Origin: Euperipatoides rowelli
Lineage: Eukaryota > Onychophora > Udeonychophora > Euonychophora > Peripatopsidae
Reading direction: 5' to 3' (one strand)
Length of the DNA: 12,825 bases
NCBI GenBank assembly: GCA_003024985.2
Contig: PXIH01S0009570.1
The number at the start of each line of letters is the position of its first letter. The first letter of the stretch is position 1. Below are positions 1-8,177 of this stretch, piece by piece. The notes beneath the pieces are model-generated. The model was not told the DNA's origin and did no database searches. It worked only from the letters and a program-made list of their open reading frames with translations. The position numbers and the translations under genes were made by a program.

Positions 1-392
1 AATTTTGAAAGGCTTATTTAACCTTTTTTATTTACTTATGACGTCTTGACCTTCTTATCTGTTGTAATGTAAATAAAAACACGAGAGACACTTAGATTTA
101 ATCAATAGAAACATTGTAATAGGAATGAATTTTTACAATATTTATGCATTAAAATACATTACTTAATTATATCTTTCTTGAGATTTAATTGTTAGTAAAG
201 ATCGATATCTTTGTATTGAAGAGATTTAACGTTTTTATTTTTTATTTAGTTGAGCGCTTTCAAAGTCATCATTTTTTTCTTTTCATGATTCATAATATCA
301 TGACATTTTGAGGACTATAAAAAAAATTAACATTGTTTTTAGTGAATGAGTTATTCATACGATCATGATCATGTTCCCCATAGAAACACATT
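1..392. other. AT-rich spacer, no gene seen
   Basis: No open frame of useful length and no recognisable repeat or RNA gene is visible on either strand. The only local structure is a pair of overlapping short palindromes around 361-373 (GATCATGATC), which in isolation means little. Confidence 0.6.
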
Positions 393-515
393 AGGTAGTC
401 GAGCTTATGCCAAAAGGGTATGTGTGAGAGTGCCTAAGACATAGAAACATGAGCTTTCTAATGTCATAGGTGGGTGTAGAAAGAGTTAATGCCTGAGGCT
501 AAAGCTCGACTACCT
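393..515. repeat. 14-bp exact inverted repeat flanking a 95-bp spacer
   Basis: The left arm AGGTAGTCGAGCTT (393-406) and the right arm AAGCTCGACTACCT (502-515) are exact reverse complements. Three further matching bases (GCC/GGC) lie inside after two mismatches. The arms contain a CpG and are more GC-rich than their surroundings, so chance pairing is unlikely. The spacing would suit a very small terminal-inverted-repeat element or its internal subterminal repeats. No clear target duplication was found at the arm edges. The string CATAGAAACA occurs near the left arm (380-389), inside it (near 441) and again near 877, suggesting that this block and the one at 850-1745 share ancestry. Confidence 0.55.
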
Positions 516-849
516 TCTTATTCTTTATGGAGATGAGAAGTTCTACGGATCATTCATTTTATACCATACAACTAAACCGGAAGTGACTATTTCGCATGTC
601 TTGAGACATAGAAAATAAATTTTAAAGATACTGTATATCACAATTCTGAAAGTGATGACCATCAATGTGTACATGTTCATGACATTATAAAAATGAAATT
701 AATGATAGATTATTATTAAAGACTATATTACAGTGATGCAATACAAAATATATTTTAATATTTATATCACCCGAGTTGATGCACCCCCTGTTGGGTGTAT
801 AATTCCCCCCTCAACATGCCAAGATAGAAAATTTCTAAGTTGCTGACGA
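516..849. other. Spacer, no gene seen
   Basis: AT-rich sequence without a coding frame. C-rich runs near 782-815 mark the transition into the more GC-rich repeat block that follows. Confidence 0.5.
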
Positions 850-866
850 ACCATACTGTGCATGCC

Positions 867-911
867 TATGATGTCATAGAAACATTTGGATAGGTGGAAA
901 ATGACATCATA
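867..911. repeat. Hairpin with 11-bp arms
   Basis: TATGATGTCAT (867-877) pairs exactly with ATGACATCATA (901-911) across a 23-nt loop. Both arms contain the TGACATCA-type palindrome that recurs through the block. Confidence 0.5.
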
Positions 912-1169
912 CACATATATTACCTAAATACACAAGCTTGAGTTCGTAGGATTTTGGGAAATGCCTATTGCATATGCCCACTCATTAAGACCCCTCTACA
1001 TTGAGAAATAGTCAACTAAAAAATGCTCTAAGTCGATAGCACATCATTCTGCGCAGGGGTATGATATCACATCTTACCCAGAATTCATCCCTGAACAATT
1101 TCTCATTGAAAAATAAAAAAAAAATGGCCACAATTTTAGACGCCATCTTCAATTTTTGAAAAAAAGTTC

Positions 1170-1478
1170 CCAAAATGCATCAGGAACATGGGCAATGCAT
1201 TCTGGGTACTGAGATACGTAGATTTTCAAAGTTTGGCTTTGCCAAGCTTGGAAATGACATCATTATAAGCAATTTATGCTAATTAGGGGGTACCCACAAA
1301 ATGTAAACTTCGGAAATCATCAAAAAACATGACAGCAATGCATTCTGGGTACTCTGGTATGTTGATTTCCGAAGTTTGCCTTCGGAAAACTCGAAAATGA
1401 CATCACAATGACCAATTATGTTAATTTGGGGGGGGTACACCTAAACCTAAAACTTTGGGAATCATCGGAAAATTTCAG
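1170..1478 (+). repeat. 143-bp direct repeat, about two copies
   Basis: Landmarks repeat at exactly 143 bp: CAATGCATTCTGGGTACT at 1193 and 1336, ATGACATCA at 1254 and 1397, AATT(T)ATG(C/T)TAATT at 1271 and 1414, and the TAAA...GAATCATC-like segment from about 1303 and 1446. The tail of an earlier copy can be followed back to about 1170. Intervening sequence has diverged substantially, so this is an old tandem duplication. A related but rearranged start (GCAATGCATTCTGGG) appears again at 1721. Confidence 0.75.
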
Positions 1479-1570
1479 AAAATGACGAAAATTACCGAAT
1501 TCTACCGAAGATGACATCATAGTTGGGTATTCGAATATGCAAATGAGCCACACCCCTCATGGAAACGCCT

Positions 1571-1620
1571 GAACATGACCGAACATTCCCAAACATGCCC
1601 GAACACTTCCAAACATTTCC
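1571..1620 (+). repeat. 10-bp tandem repeat, five units
   Basis: Five consecutive decamers follow the pattern RAACAYKNCC with no spacer, for example GAACATTCCC (1581-1590) and AAACATGCCC (1591-1600). A sixth, weaker unit may precede them at 1562-1570. The flanks on the right (GAAGATGATG) break the pattern. The unit length is close to one helical turn and the sequence resembles the p53-family half-site consensus; whether that is functional is unknown. Confidence 0.7.
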
Positions 1621-1745
1621 GAAGATGATGTCATAGTGTGAGTTGCATTATGCTAATGAGAAACCCCATTGCATTATGGGAAAAAGCATTGTTGATGACA
1701 TCACTTTTTCCATTGTTGTTGCAATGCATTCTGGGTGCTCAAATC

Positions 1746-2546
1746 TGATTGGTTTGGACAGAACCGGCCCTTTTACACTACTGCTGTGAATCAGCCTTAA
1801 ACCATTTATCAACTTGAGGAAATTTGTATAAATATTGGACATAAACTTAAATTGTAAACAATATAATAACTTATTGTTAAAAAAAATAAGTTTATATAAT
1901 GTTATAAGAATTATAATTATTTAAATTGTTTTATTCAATCATTAGTACAGAAAAAATTTGTCTAGGGAGGGATACAAATTTCTCCAAAAAGGAAGGGAAT
2001 AGGGAAAAAGGGCAATAATCTTCAAAATACTACCATTGTTATTTTTTTTAGATAATGCATTTGGCTTTTATTACCTGTATTTGTTTAAAAAAAAAAAATT
2101 TTTAGCTACATTTTTATTTGTAAGGTAATTTTTAAATAATACAAAACAAAATTATTTCTTTGGAAAATTCAATAACCAATGTGAACTTTTGTGGGGGGAT
2201 TAAGATAAAATCTTTTAACTCACAACAATTTTTTGAAAACACAATTTTTATTATTCTTTAATGATTAGGACAAACTGGAAATTTGTCCAAAAATGTCAAT
2301 TATGTGATCAACAAATTATTGTCTTACAATAGTTTTTAAAATAATTTCTTATAATTAAAAAAAAAAAAAAAAAAAATTTCAATATTCCCATGCCTCCTGC
2401 AGGTGTTGATATGTTAAATGGAATGAAATACAACCAGGGTTGGTGAAATATTTTAGTTGAAAAGCTAATTAGGCTAATCTAATTTTAACTAAAAACAATC
2501 ACTGAAATTTGAATGAACTTTTGTTATATTAAAAAAAACATAATTT
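1746..2546. other. AT-rich spacer with a poly-A tract
   Basis: No gene is visible. An uninterrupted run of 20 A residues lies at 2357-2376, and shorter A or T runs are common. The run is not preceded by any recognisable retroposon body, so it is treated as simple sequence. Confidence 0.55.
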
Positions 2547-2610
2547 TTATCCATGACTTAGGAATAAACATTCACATGTTAACAGCACACTTCTGCAAGT
2601 CTATGGATAA
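2547..2610. other. Imperfect stem-loop, 13-bp arms
   Basis: TTATCCATGACTT (2547-2559) pairs with AAGTCTATGGATAA (2597-2610) with one bulged base, leaving a 37-nt loop. A few outer A-T pairs extend it. The overall size is in the range of animal microRNA precursors, but the loop does not pair convincingly, so a functional RNA is only a remote possibility. Confidence 0.3.
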
Positions 2611-2951
2611 ACATGTCTAAGATATAATCATTATGAAATTACCACATTTCCTAGGAACATAACTACAGGTTTAATATGGGGTAAGTCTACTACTTTCCCC
2701 TTAAAATATTAGAATCAAAATTTCCTTTTTAAGATTAGTAATAAAAATTGTCCAGTTATTAAGATTTGTAAGCTCTATGATTCAACAAAAAGATATATTA
2801 AATATAACATTAAAAAAAAACTTTATCCTACTCTATTTCTAATCATTATTAAAATAAACATCTACTTAAAACATGCCTAACATAACAATAAAGGATATTC
2901 TCACTTCTTATGCAACAACTCAAGGATTGAGTAAAAATGTAAGAAAAGAAA

Positions 2952-3441
2952 ATGATGATTAGCAAACAAAATGGAACAAATTACATATCATGGTGTTATG
3001 AAATGAAAATGATATTAATGGAATTTGATTTGTGGACAGAGGTGGAGCCAAGTGAAATAATACCAACAGAGTATAAGACCGCCAATGTTACAATACAAGA
3101 AAAAGTTTAGAAAAACTGCACTCGCAATCTTTGGTGAACAACAAATGCACATTCATCATTTGGATTGTGTGAAAGATGTTTAGGAAGAATTACAATTATT
3201 ATATGCTCCTGGGGTAGTAAATTTTGTATTGTTCAATTACAAAGAAAATTAGATTCTTAAAAACAAATAAATGTGACTCGATGAAAATGTATTTGGGTCA
3301 AGTGAATAAACAATGACAGAAATTACTAGGATGGGGGATAAAATCGAGGATGGTGATTTAGCCATGATAGTTAAATGTGGTTTATTAGACAACATTAGTA
3401 TTGGCTTTATGCAATTAACTGGAAATTGAATTGATGCAAGG
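2952..3441 (+). pseudogene. Decayed Ty1/copia-type gag (UBN2-like)
   Basis: A possible start ATG at 2952 opens a 52-codon frame ending at a TAG (3108-3110). It contains NGTNYISW and, further on, EMKMILMEFDLW, the classic N-terminal signature of copia-type Gag proteins. After a shift of frame near 3111 the reading continues with ALAIFGEQQ, then a segment ending EELQLLY, and near 3340-3420 with MGDKIEDGDLAMI and GLLDNISIGF, which fit the later part of the UBN2 domain. Several in-frame stops interrupt it (3108, 3181, 3250 and more). Two of these stand where family members usually carry tryptophan. No protease, integrase or reverse transcriptase follows, so only the gag end survives. It is not closely similar to the gag near 11 kb, suggesting a different family. 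Family assignment is confident from the motif order; exact ends are approximate. Confidence 0.8.
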
Positions 3442-3551
3442 TGATATCAAACAATCAGCAAATGTTTGTAAAAACAAATACACCAAACAAGGGAATAATT
3501 GGGATAATCAAGAACACAATTTAAATGTTGTAGCCTATGTATAAATGTATG

Positions 3552-3588
3552 CTATATTCTATTCCATGTATAATGGAATAGAATATAG
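3552..3588. repeat. Perfect 16-bp hairpin with 5-nt loop
   Basis: CTATATTCTATTCCAT (3552-3567) is the exact reverse complement of ATGGAATAGAATATAG (3573-3588); the loop is GTATA. There is no T-run directly after it and no neighbouring gene, so terminator or attenuator roles have no support. It may be a small palindromic insertion or cruciform-forming site. Confidence 0.75.
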
Positions 3589-4201
3589 TAATCGAATCAT
3601 TATGATAAATCTAAATGTTAATATAACAGAGTCATTTAATGGGAATTTAGATTACTATTTTATAACAAGTAGGAACTTGAAAGCAACTTAATTATTAACA
3701 ATTTAACAATATCAAAATAGGCTTAGTGGTTTGGAGCTACAGTATCTCTTCACTCTGAAAATGTTTTTAATTAACTTAATTATATTTATTCAATAAAAGC
3801 AAAGAAATAACAAACATAAAATAATTCTTATTGTAGGCCTATATCTACATTTGAAGTGTAGTTGTTTTTGCAATCTGTAAATTTATGATAGAGAGGGTAG
3901 TAGGTTTTGATTTAGATTTAGTACGTGAAATTAATATAATTAAAATGCTTTTTGCCCGATAGATTTCAGAAAAGGAAGATATCAAGTTTCTTTTTTTTTT
4001 TCAGAATAATTAGAGCAGCCAACTTCCATACAATGACTGCCAGGAAAAATACAGCTCTGGATAGAATTTAAATCAAAGTAAATCAGAAATTATTTCTTAA
4101 ATTAATTAGCATATTTGTATTAGCGTCTTTATTTTACCAAATATGCAAAATGACCAAAAAATAATCAAAACATTAATATTGACGCTTATTTATTAATCAG
4201 T
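3589..4201. other. AT-rich spacer, no gene seen
   Basis: No coding frame or further copia domain could be recognised downstream of the gag relic. TAGGCCTA at 3834-3841 is one of a set of similar motifs scattered through the window. Confidence 0.5.
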
Positions 4202-4218
4202 TATAAGAATCATTAAGA

Positions 4219-4585
4219 TGTGTTGTTAATGCTATTTCAATTTGTCAATTTAGTTTTATTTTGCAAAAAAAAAATGTGTGTTTAATTCATCAAATTTTCT
4301 TATTTCATTTAAAAAGATGTTAAAAAAATCTAAGTTTTATACAATGTTAGAGAAGAATGAACATGTCATCTATTACATCATCTTAAATATAAATCAAATC
4401 AAACAACAGTTTTGATTTCTGTTTAAGATAATGTAATAGATGAAATGTTTGTTCTTCTCTAACATTGTATAAACTTAGATTTTTAACACCTTTTAAATGA
4501 AATGAAAAAAACTGATGAATTAAACACACATTTTTTGGCAAAATAAAAATAAGTTGACAAAATTGAAATAGCATTAATAATACAC
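4219..4585. repeat. Long fold-back (inverted repeat) with 12-nt loop
   Basis: The left arm (about 4219-4398) and right arm (about 4411-4585) are reverse complements at roughly 90% by eye, with a handful of small indels, mostly in A runs. Perfect sub-stretches include 22 bp (4336-4357 against 4452-4473) and 18 bp around TGTGTGTTTAATTCATCA. The arms close on AAATCAAA/TTTGATTT with only 12 nt between them (4399-4410). An exact 8-bp repeat TATAAGAA lies at 4202-4209 and 4586-4593; it abuts the right arm but is 9 bp from the left arm, so a target duplication is possible, not proven. A fold-back or MITE-type element, or a local inverted duplication, would explain it. The short antisense open frame at 4383-4574 is only a by-product of the right arm. 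If transcribed, the RNA would form a long near-perfect duplex. Confidence 0.9.
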
Positions 4586-4978
4586 TATAAGAAATTGTAT
4601 AGGCTTAAGTTTATTTAGTTACATATCATTTTATCATATTGTTATGGTTGTTAGTTTGTTTAAGTATCATATACACTATACAGTATATTGTATGATCAGA
4701 GATAATGTACAACCATGCAAGACTAAGAAGAATATTGGATTATTATATCATGGATGAATACATAAACTCATCTTTTTAAGAGCAGATGATTAGGCTAATA
4801 TTGAACTATTTTAAAAAGAAGTTGGAACTTCAAAAGTAAATGCACAAAGTAAACCTTGACTTTATTACTTGCAGAAAGTTTATAGTGACTAAATACCAAA
4901 CCACAGTAATGATAACTTTGAGTCACAAATAATTGCAGCTTTAATAGGACTTTCTTTCCACTCCACCCAATTTCCGAT

Positions 4979-5003
4979 TAAGTGGTTTCTACCACACCAC
5001 TTA
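4979..5003. repeat. Small hairpin, 8-bp arms
   Basis: TAAGTGGT (4979-4986) pairs with ACCACTTA (4996-5003) around a 9-nt loop that itself contains another ACCAC. It sits in a short locally GC-richer segment. Confidence 0.4.
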
Positions 5004-5823
5004 TAAATTAAAAATGATAAGATTTCTTGATTGTTTTTAGACACATAAATGATGAGAAGGGCTTTGTGGAATCTTTGTCAAATTAAAAGTGTCAATAGCC
5101 TAAGTAAGTATTTTGCTAACTAAAAGTACACAATTCAAAAATTATAAAAGTTGGAATTATGTTCCCATGAGAGTCATGAAAATCATTCAAGAAAATATTA
5201 TTATTTACATTTAGACATTTTTTTTTTATGAAAATGTATTTTTATACTGTGAATGATAGCAAATTGATCTTCTAACAAATAGAATTGCAAAGAAATCTGA
5301 CAAATTTTATTAAAAAAATATGATGCTTTATGAATTTTACAAATAATATAATTAGCCTATATAATTTCATTCAATATTGATTTCTTTATTTTGAACTATA
5401 AGTATTATTTTCATTTTTTTTTAATATTTTGGAATAATTCAAGACAATATTTTCTTGTTTTTGATAATTAAAATATTTTTTTAAACATGTTTAACCATAA
5501 TAATGAATATAACAAATGACAGAAAAAATGCAGGTATTATACTGTCAAAGGAACACAAATTCAAAATTATTAATGTTGGTATTGCATCTTACCCACATAG
5601 GAATGGAAAGCTGAGAATTAAAAATAAATTATATACTCATTATACACAAATAGATTTAACATAAAGTTCTATAAAGTACCATAACAATAAAAGATCCAAT
5701 GATAACGTTTATTTCTCCTTTAAATATTTAAATTATTTTGATTTTATATTTTATGAAAATAGATGAAACTTATTTTTTTTAGAATATTGGAAATTTTATT
5801 CAACTCTTTTTAAAATATTTTAA

Positions 5824-5837
5824 AAGTACCGGTACTT
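5824..5837. repeat. 14-bp perfect palindrome
   Basis: AAGTACCGGTACTT reads the same on both strands. Its CCGG centre stands out in an otherwise A/T-only neighbourhood. The related core TACCGGTA also occurs at the start of the hAT element near 8220. Confidence 0.6.
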
Positions 5838-6134
5838 GACAAATTAATCATTTGATGACAAAAGTATATAAGATTTTTATTAAAATCTAAAAAAAAAAAT
5901 TACATTCTTGTCATTACTTTTATTACTTACAATCTTAAAAAAATCTAACTATTGTAATAATATGTTCTGGTGTTCTAGAAAAAATCATTAAACATATTCT
6001 TATAAATAGGTCAGGAGACTCACTCAAGATTGATGCCATTAGTATGTGCAAGAAACTGCAAAGACACCTGACATCCTTTTTGCTGCTCAATTTAAGAACA
6101 GTTTCTTAAAGTGACAAATTTACCAGCTTAGAAT

Positions 6135-6159
6135 GGTGGGGAGGAAGAGGGGTGGTTGG
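6135..6159 (+). other. G-rich tract, possible two-tier G-quadruplex or purine tract
   Basis: The segment from 6135 has six G runs of two to four bases in 25 nt, and 6138-6152 is uninterrupted purine. This is exceptional in such AT-rich DNA. A polypurine tract of an LTR element is an alternative, because it is followed directly by TG, but no matching LTR was recognised. Confidence 0.35.
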
Positions 6160-7190
6160 AAAGTATTCCTCATTTTTTGTTTAATTACAATTTGCATTGT
6201 TTCCCCTTTTTAAAATAAAGGCAATTTAAAAACAAATGTAATAATAATTAGTATAGTTTCCCTTCAAACTAATTCTTGCAATTCTTATTACCAAGCAAGA
6301 TGTAATTGAAATTATTTGAATGTATAATTATTCTGAGTCATTGAACCTAGTCTACCCCATATACAGTACCTGCACAGGAACACATACATCTAAGAAAATA
6401 TTCACCACCCTTTAATGACTTTTATCATTCCAACAAAATTTTGTAAGCAACTTGCTTGTCTGATGTAACATTTATGAGCTGTTGTTGATTTATGTTTTCA
6501 TCACTATAAATACACCAATAAGTAGGCTATTATTTATATAAATAAAATAGAAATTAAACATTTTTTGTGGCCTTTTATGTAGTAACTTTTACAACATATC
6601 GACCATTTTATTCCAGATTATATATAAAAAGAATCTGGCCATCATAAAATTAAGTCATGTCAGTTGTCATTTTTGTGCAAAATGTCTTTTGATTCAAAGA
6701 AAAATTATATGTTCACACCAAAGAAGGTTGTTTCCTGATAAATATATCTAAGCAAAAGTAGGAAATTATGTCCATATCGAATGCTGCATAAAGTACACAG
6801 AGTAATGAGAAATTGCTCCATTCCAATGACATAACAGATAAGCTGGAGTAGGCTACTCTATATCTAAAAACTTTATTCATTATAATGATTCAATTAATTC
6901 CAAGTCACATTGCTTGTTCTGCAAACTAGATGGCTGATATAAAAACAAACATAGCTTAAGGCTGATAATTTCCAGCTAGTTCCAATATACATAACTAACG
7001 ACTGTTAATGTTTTTTTTTTCTTTTCCAAAATGGTAGAGTGTAGGCTAATATCACTTTGTTGTTTTGGTTTATATTATTGATTTAATTTAGTTATAATGA
7101 AGAACTTTATATGATATTATAGCAGCAATACACAATGCTAAATATGCAGTAAGGAATGGGCAAAATTCTGTTGTGTTTAAATCATGGTAG

Positions 7191-7406
7191 AATTGTAAAG
7201 ACTGCAGGCTAAGAAAAAAATTCAAATTGTATAATGAAGCTTTCAAATATGATGACTCAAGGCCCAAGATTATCGCTACTGTATTCAAAATGAAGAAGTG
7301 ATCTGTATCTACTGTGATAAAAAATATTGATTTAAAAAATTTAGGAATTAGACGCAATGTCATAGCAGATGTTTATTTAGTAAATATACTGTACATAACT
7401 GAATAA
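7191..7406 (+). pseudogene. Relic resembling the helix-turn-helix of a pogo/Tigger-type transposase
   Basis: A 72-codon frame with one internal stop (TGA, 7299-7301) encodes KKFKLYNEAF from about 7215. It then reads SRPKIIATVFKMKK just before the stop and SVSTVIKNIDLKN just after it. This order, with basic residues, a first helix, then an I/A-rich helix followed by S-x-V/I-S-T-x-x-K-N, is the pattern of the CENP-B N-terminal/pogo-type DNA-binding domain found in Tigger transposases. The stop falls between the two helices, at a position often serine in the family. The remaining transposase (second HTH and DDE core) could not be followed convincingly, although scraps of protein-like sequence such as GFEENITSWDDQ occur near 7580. 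No terminal repeats were found. The antisense open frame at 7088-7363 has no family character and is regarded as fortuitous. The assignment is by pattern only. Confidence 0.4.
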
Positions 7407-8169
7407 TCATATGACCTTTACCATTGTTTTGTTATAAACAAAAAAAATGCTCAAAGCATCCAATGTTAAAAAAGAGGATATTATAGTTAACACTTTAACA
7501 TAAGATCTTTCTCTGGTTATACACTAAATGATGTTTTTTACTCTCAGGTTAATGAATTATAAGATGCAAATTTAGGTTTTGAAGAAAATATAACATCTTG
7601 GGATGATCAACAAGCAAAAAAAAAAACATATATAAAAATTGTTACAATTCTGAGACATGCTATGATGGTCTTATAGTGTTAAAATTTGCTCTAAAAAAAT
7701 TATGAACATATTTTTAAAAAATCAAACAGTAAAGGAAATTGAAGCTGTGAATGATTCATTGAAGTCTGAAAAATGCTGTCATTGATTAGATATTTGAAAG
7801 CATTTTAATGATAATGAAAATGCTTTTAAGCCTGAGTTAGACGATAACATCTGCATTCAATTTCCATCACTCACAACGTGATTGACCTAGATAGTTTGTT
7901 GTATGAATCAATGAGACGTTGAATTGACATAAAAAGTGTTGAATGGAATGAATTTCCATCTGGTCATCAAACACACCAACCAATAGAATGATCACATTGC
8001 TTNAACATGTGATCAGTAGTTAAAGAAAACCCATTATGGACCTAAAATATGAATTTCATTTGGAAATTCGATATAGAACTGTAATTTATAATTATAGAGT
8101 TATTAGCAGTTAAAATATGAGGGTGGAAATAAACTTTTCACGGAGTAAAAAAAAATGTTAAAAGTTTTT
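7407..8169. other. AT-rich spacer, possibly decayed coding sequence
   Basis: Short stretches with protein-like composition appear on the plus strand near 7570-7625 and 7735-7870, broken by many stops and frame changes. They may belong to the relic upstream, but no motif could be assigned. Two small hairpins lie here: AAAGCATTTT/AAAATGCTTT (7797-7806 with 7817-7826) and GATCACAT/ATGTGATC (7990-7997 with 8007-8014). The loop of the second contains an undetermined base (N at 8003). Confidence 0.4.
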
Positions 8170-8177
8170 GTCTAGTG

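Larger units (their letters stand above)
850..1745. repeat. Block of diverged repeat modules, probably a fossil transposon or satellite
   Basis: This block is visibly richer in G and C than the rest of the window and is built from recurring short modules. TGACATCA or its reverse complement occurs near 870, 902, 1255, 1398, 1512, 1626 and 1696. GCATTCTGGG occurs exactly at 1197, 1340 and 1726, with a one-base variant at 1671. Octamer-like ATGCWAAT sites lie at 1276, 1537 and 1650. A segment near 852-880 resembles another near 1043-1070 at many positions. No transposase or reverse transcriptase frame is visible, so the family cannot be named. A short antisense open frame across 1648-1842 runs over repeat modules and has no protein character. 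The repeats are seen directly; transposon origin is inferred. Confidence 0.6.
4594..7190. other. AT-rich spacer with minor palindromes, no gene seen
   Basis: No coding frame, RNA gene or transposon domain could be recognised on either strand. Small structures include a 14-bp palindrome at 5824-5837, an 8-bp-arm hairpin at 4979-5003, an imperfect AT hairpin near 4665-4697, and a G-rich purine tract at 6135-6159. Several TAGGCTA or TAGCCTA motifs fall here (4791, 5096, 5353, 6523, 6849, 7042). Confidence 0.55.

Noticed and set aside
1648-1842. 64-codon antisense open frame
   Set aside because: It runs over repeat modules into AT-rich spacer and has no recognisable domain.
2357-2376. Poly-A tail of a retroposed sequence
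   Set aside because: No retroposon body or flanking target duplication was seen. A runs are common across the window.
3552-3588. Rho-independent terminator
   Set aside because: No T tract follows, the stem is AT-rich, and the context is eukaryotic.
3719-3741. tRNA-derived SINE, because GGCTTAGTGGTTTGGAGC resembles a tRNA box A
   Set aside because: No box B follows at a suitable distance and no tRNA-like fold or SINE tail is evident.
4383-4574. 63-codon antisense open frame
   Set aside because: It lies within one arm of the fold-back and is a by-product of that sequence.
7088-7363. 91-codon antisense open frame
   Set aside because: Composition is low-complexity and hydrophobic from AT-rich DNA, and the opposite strand shows better protein character (SVSTVIKN region).
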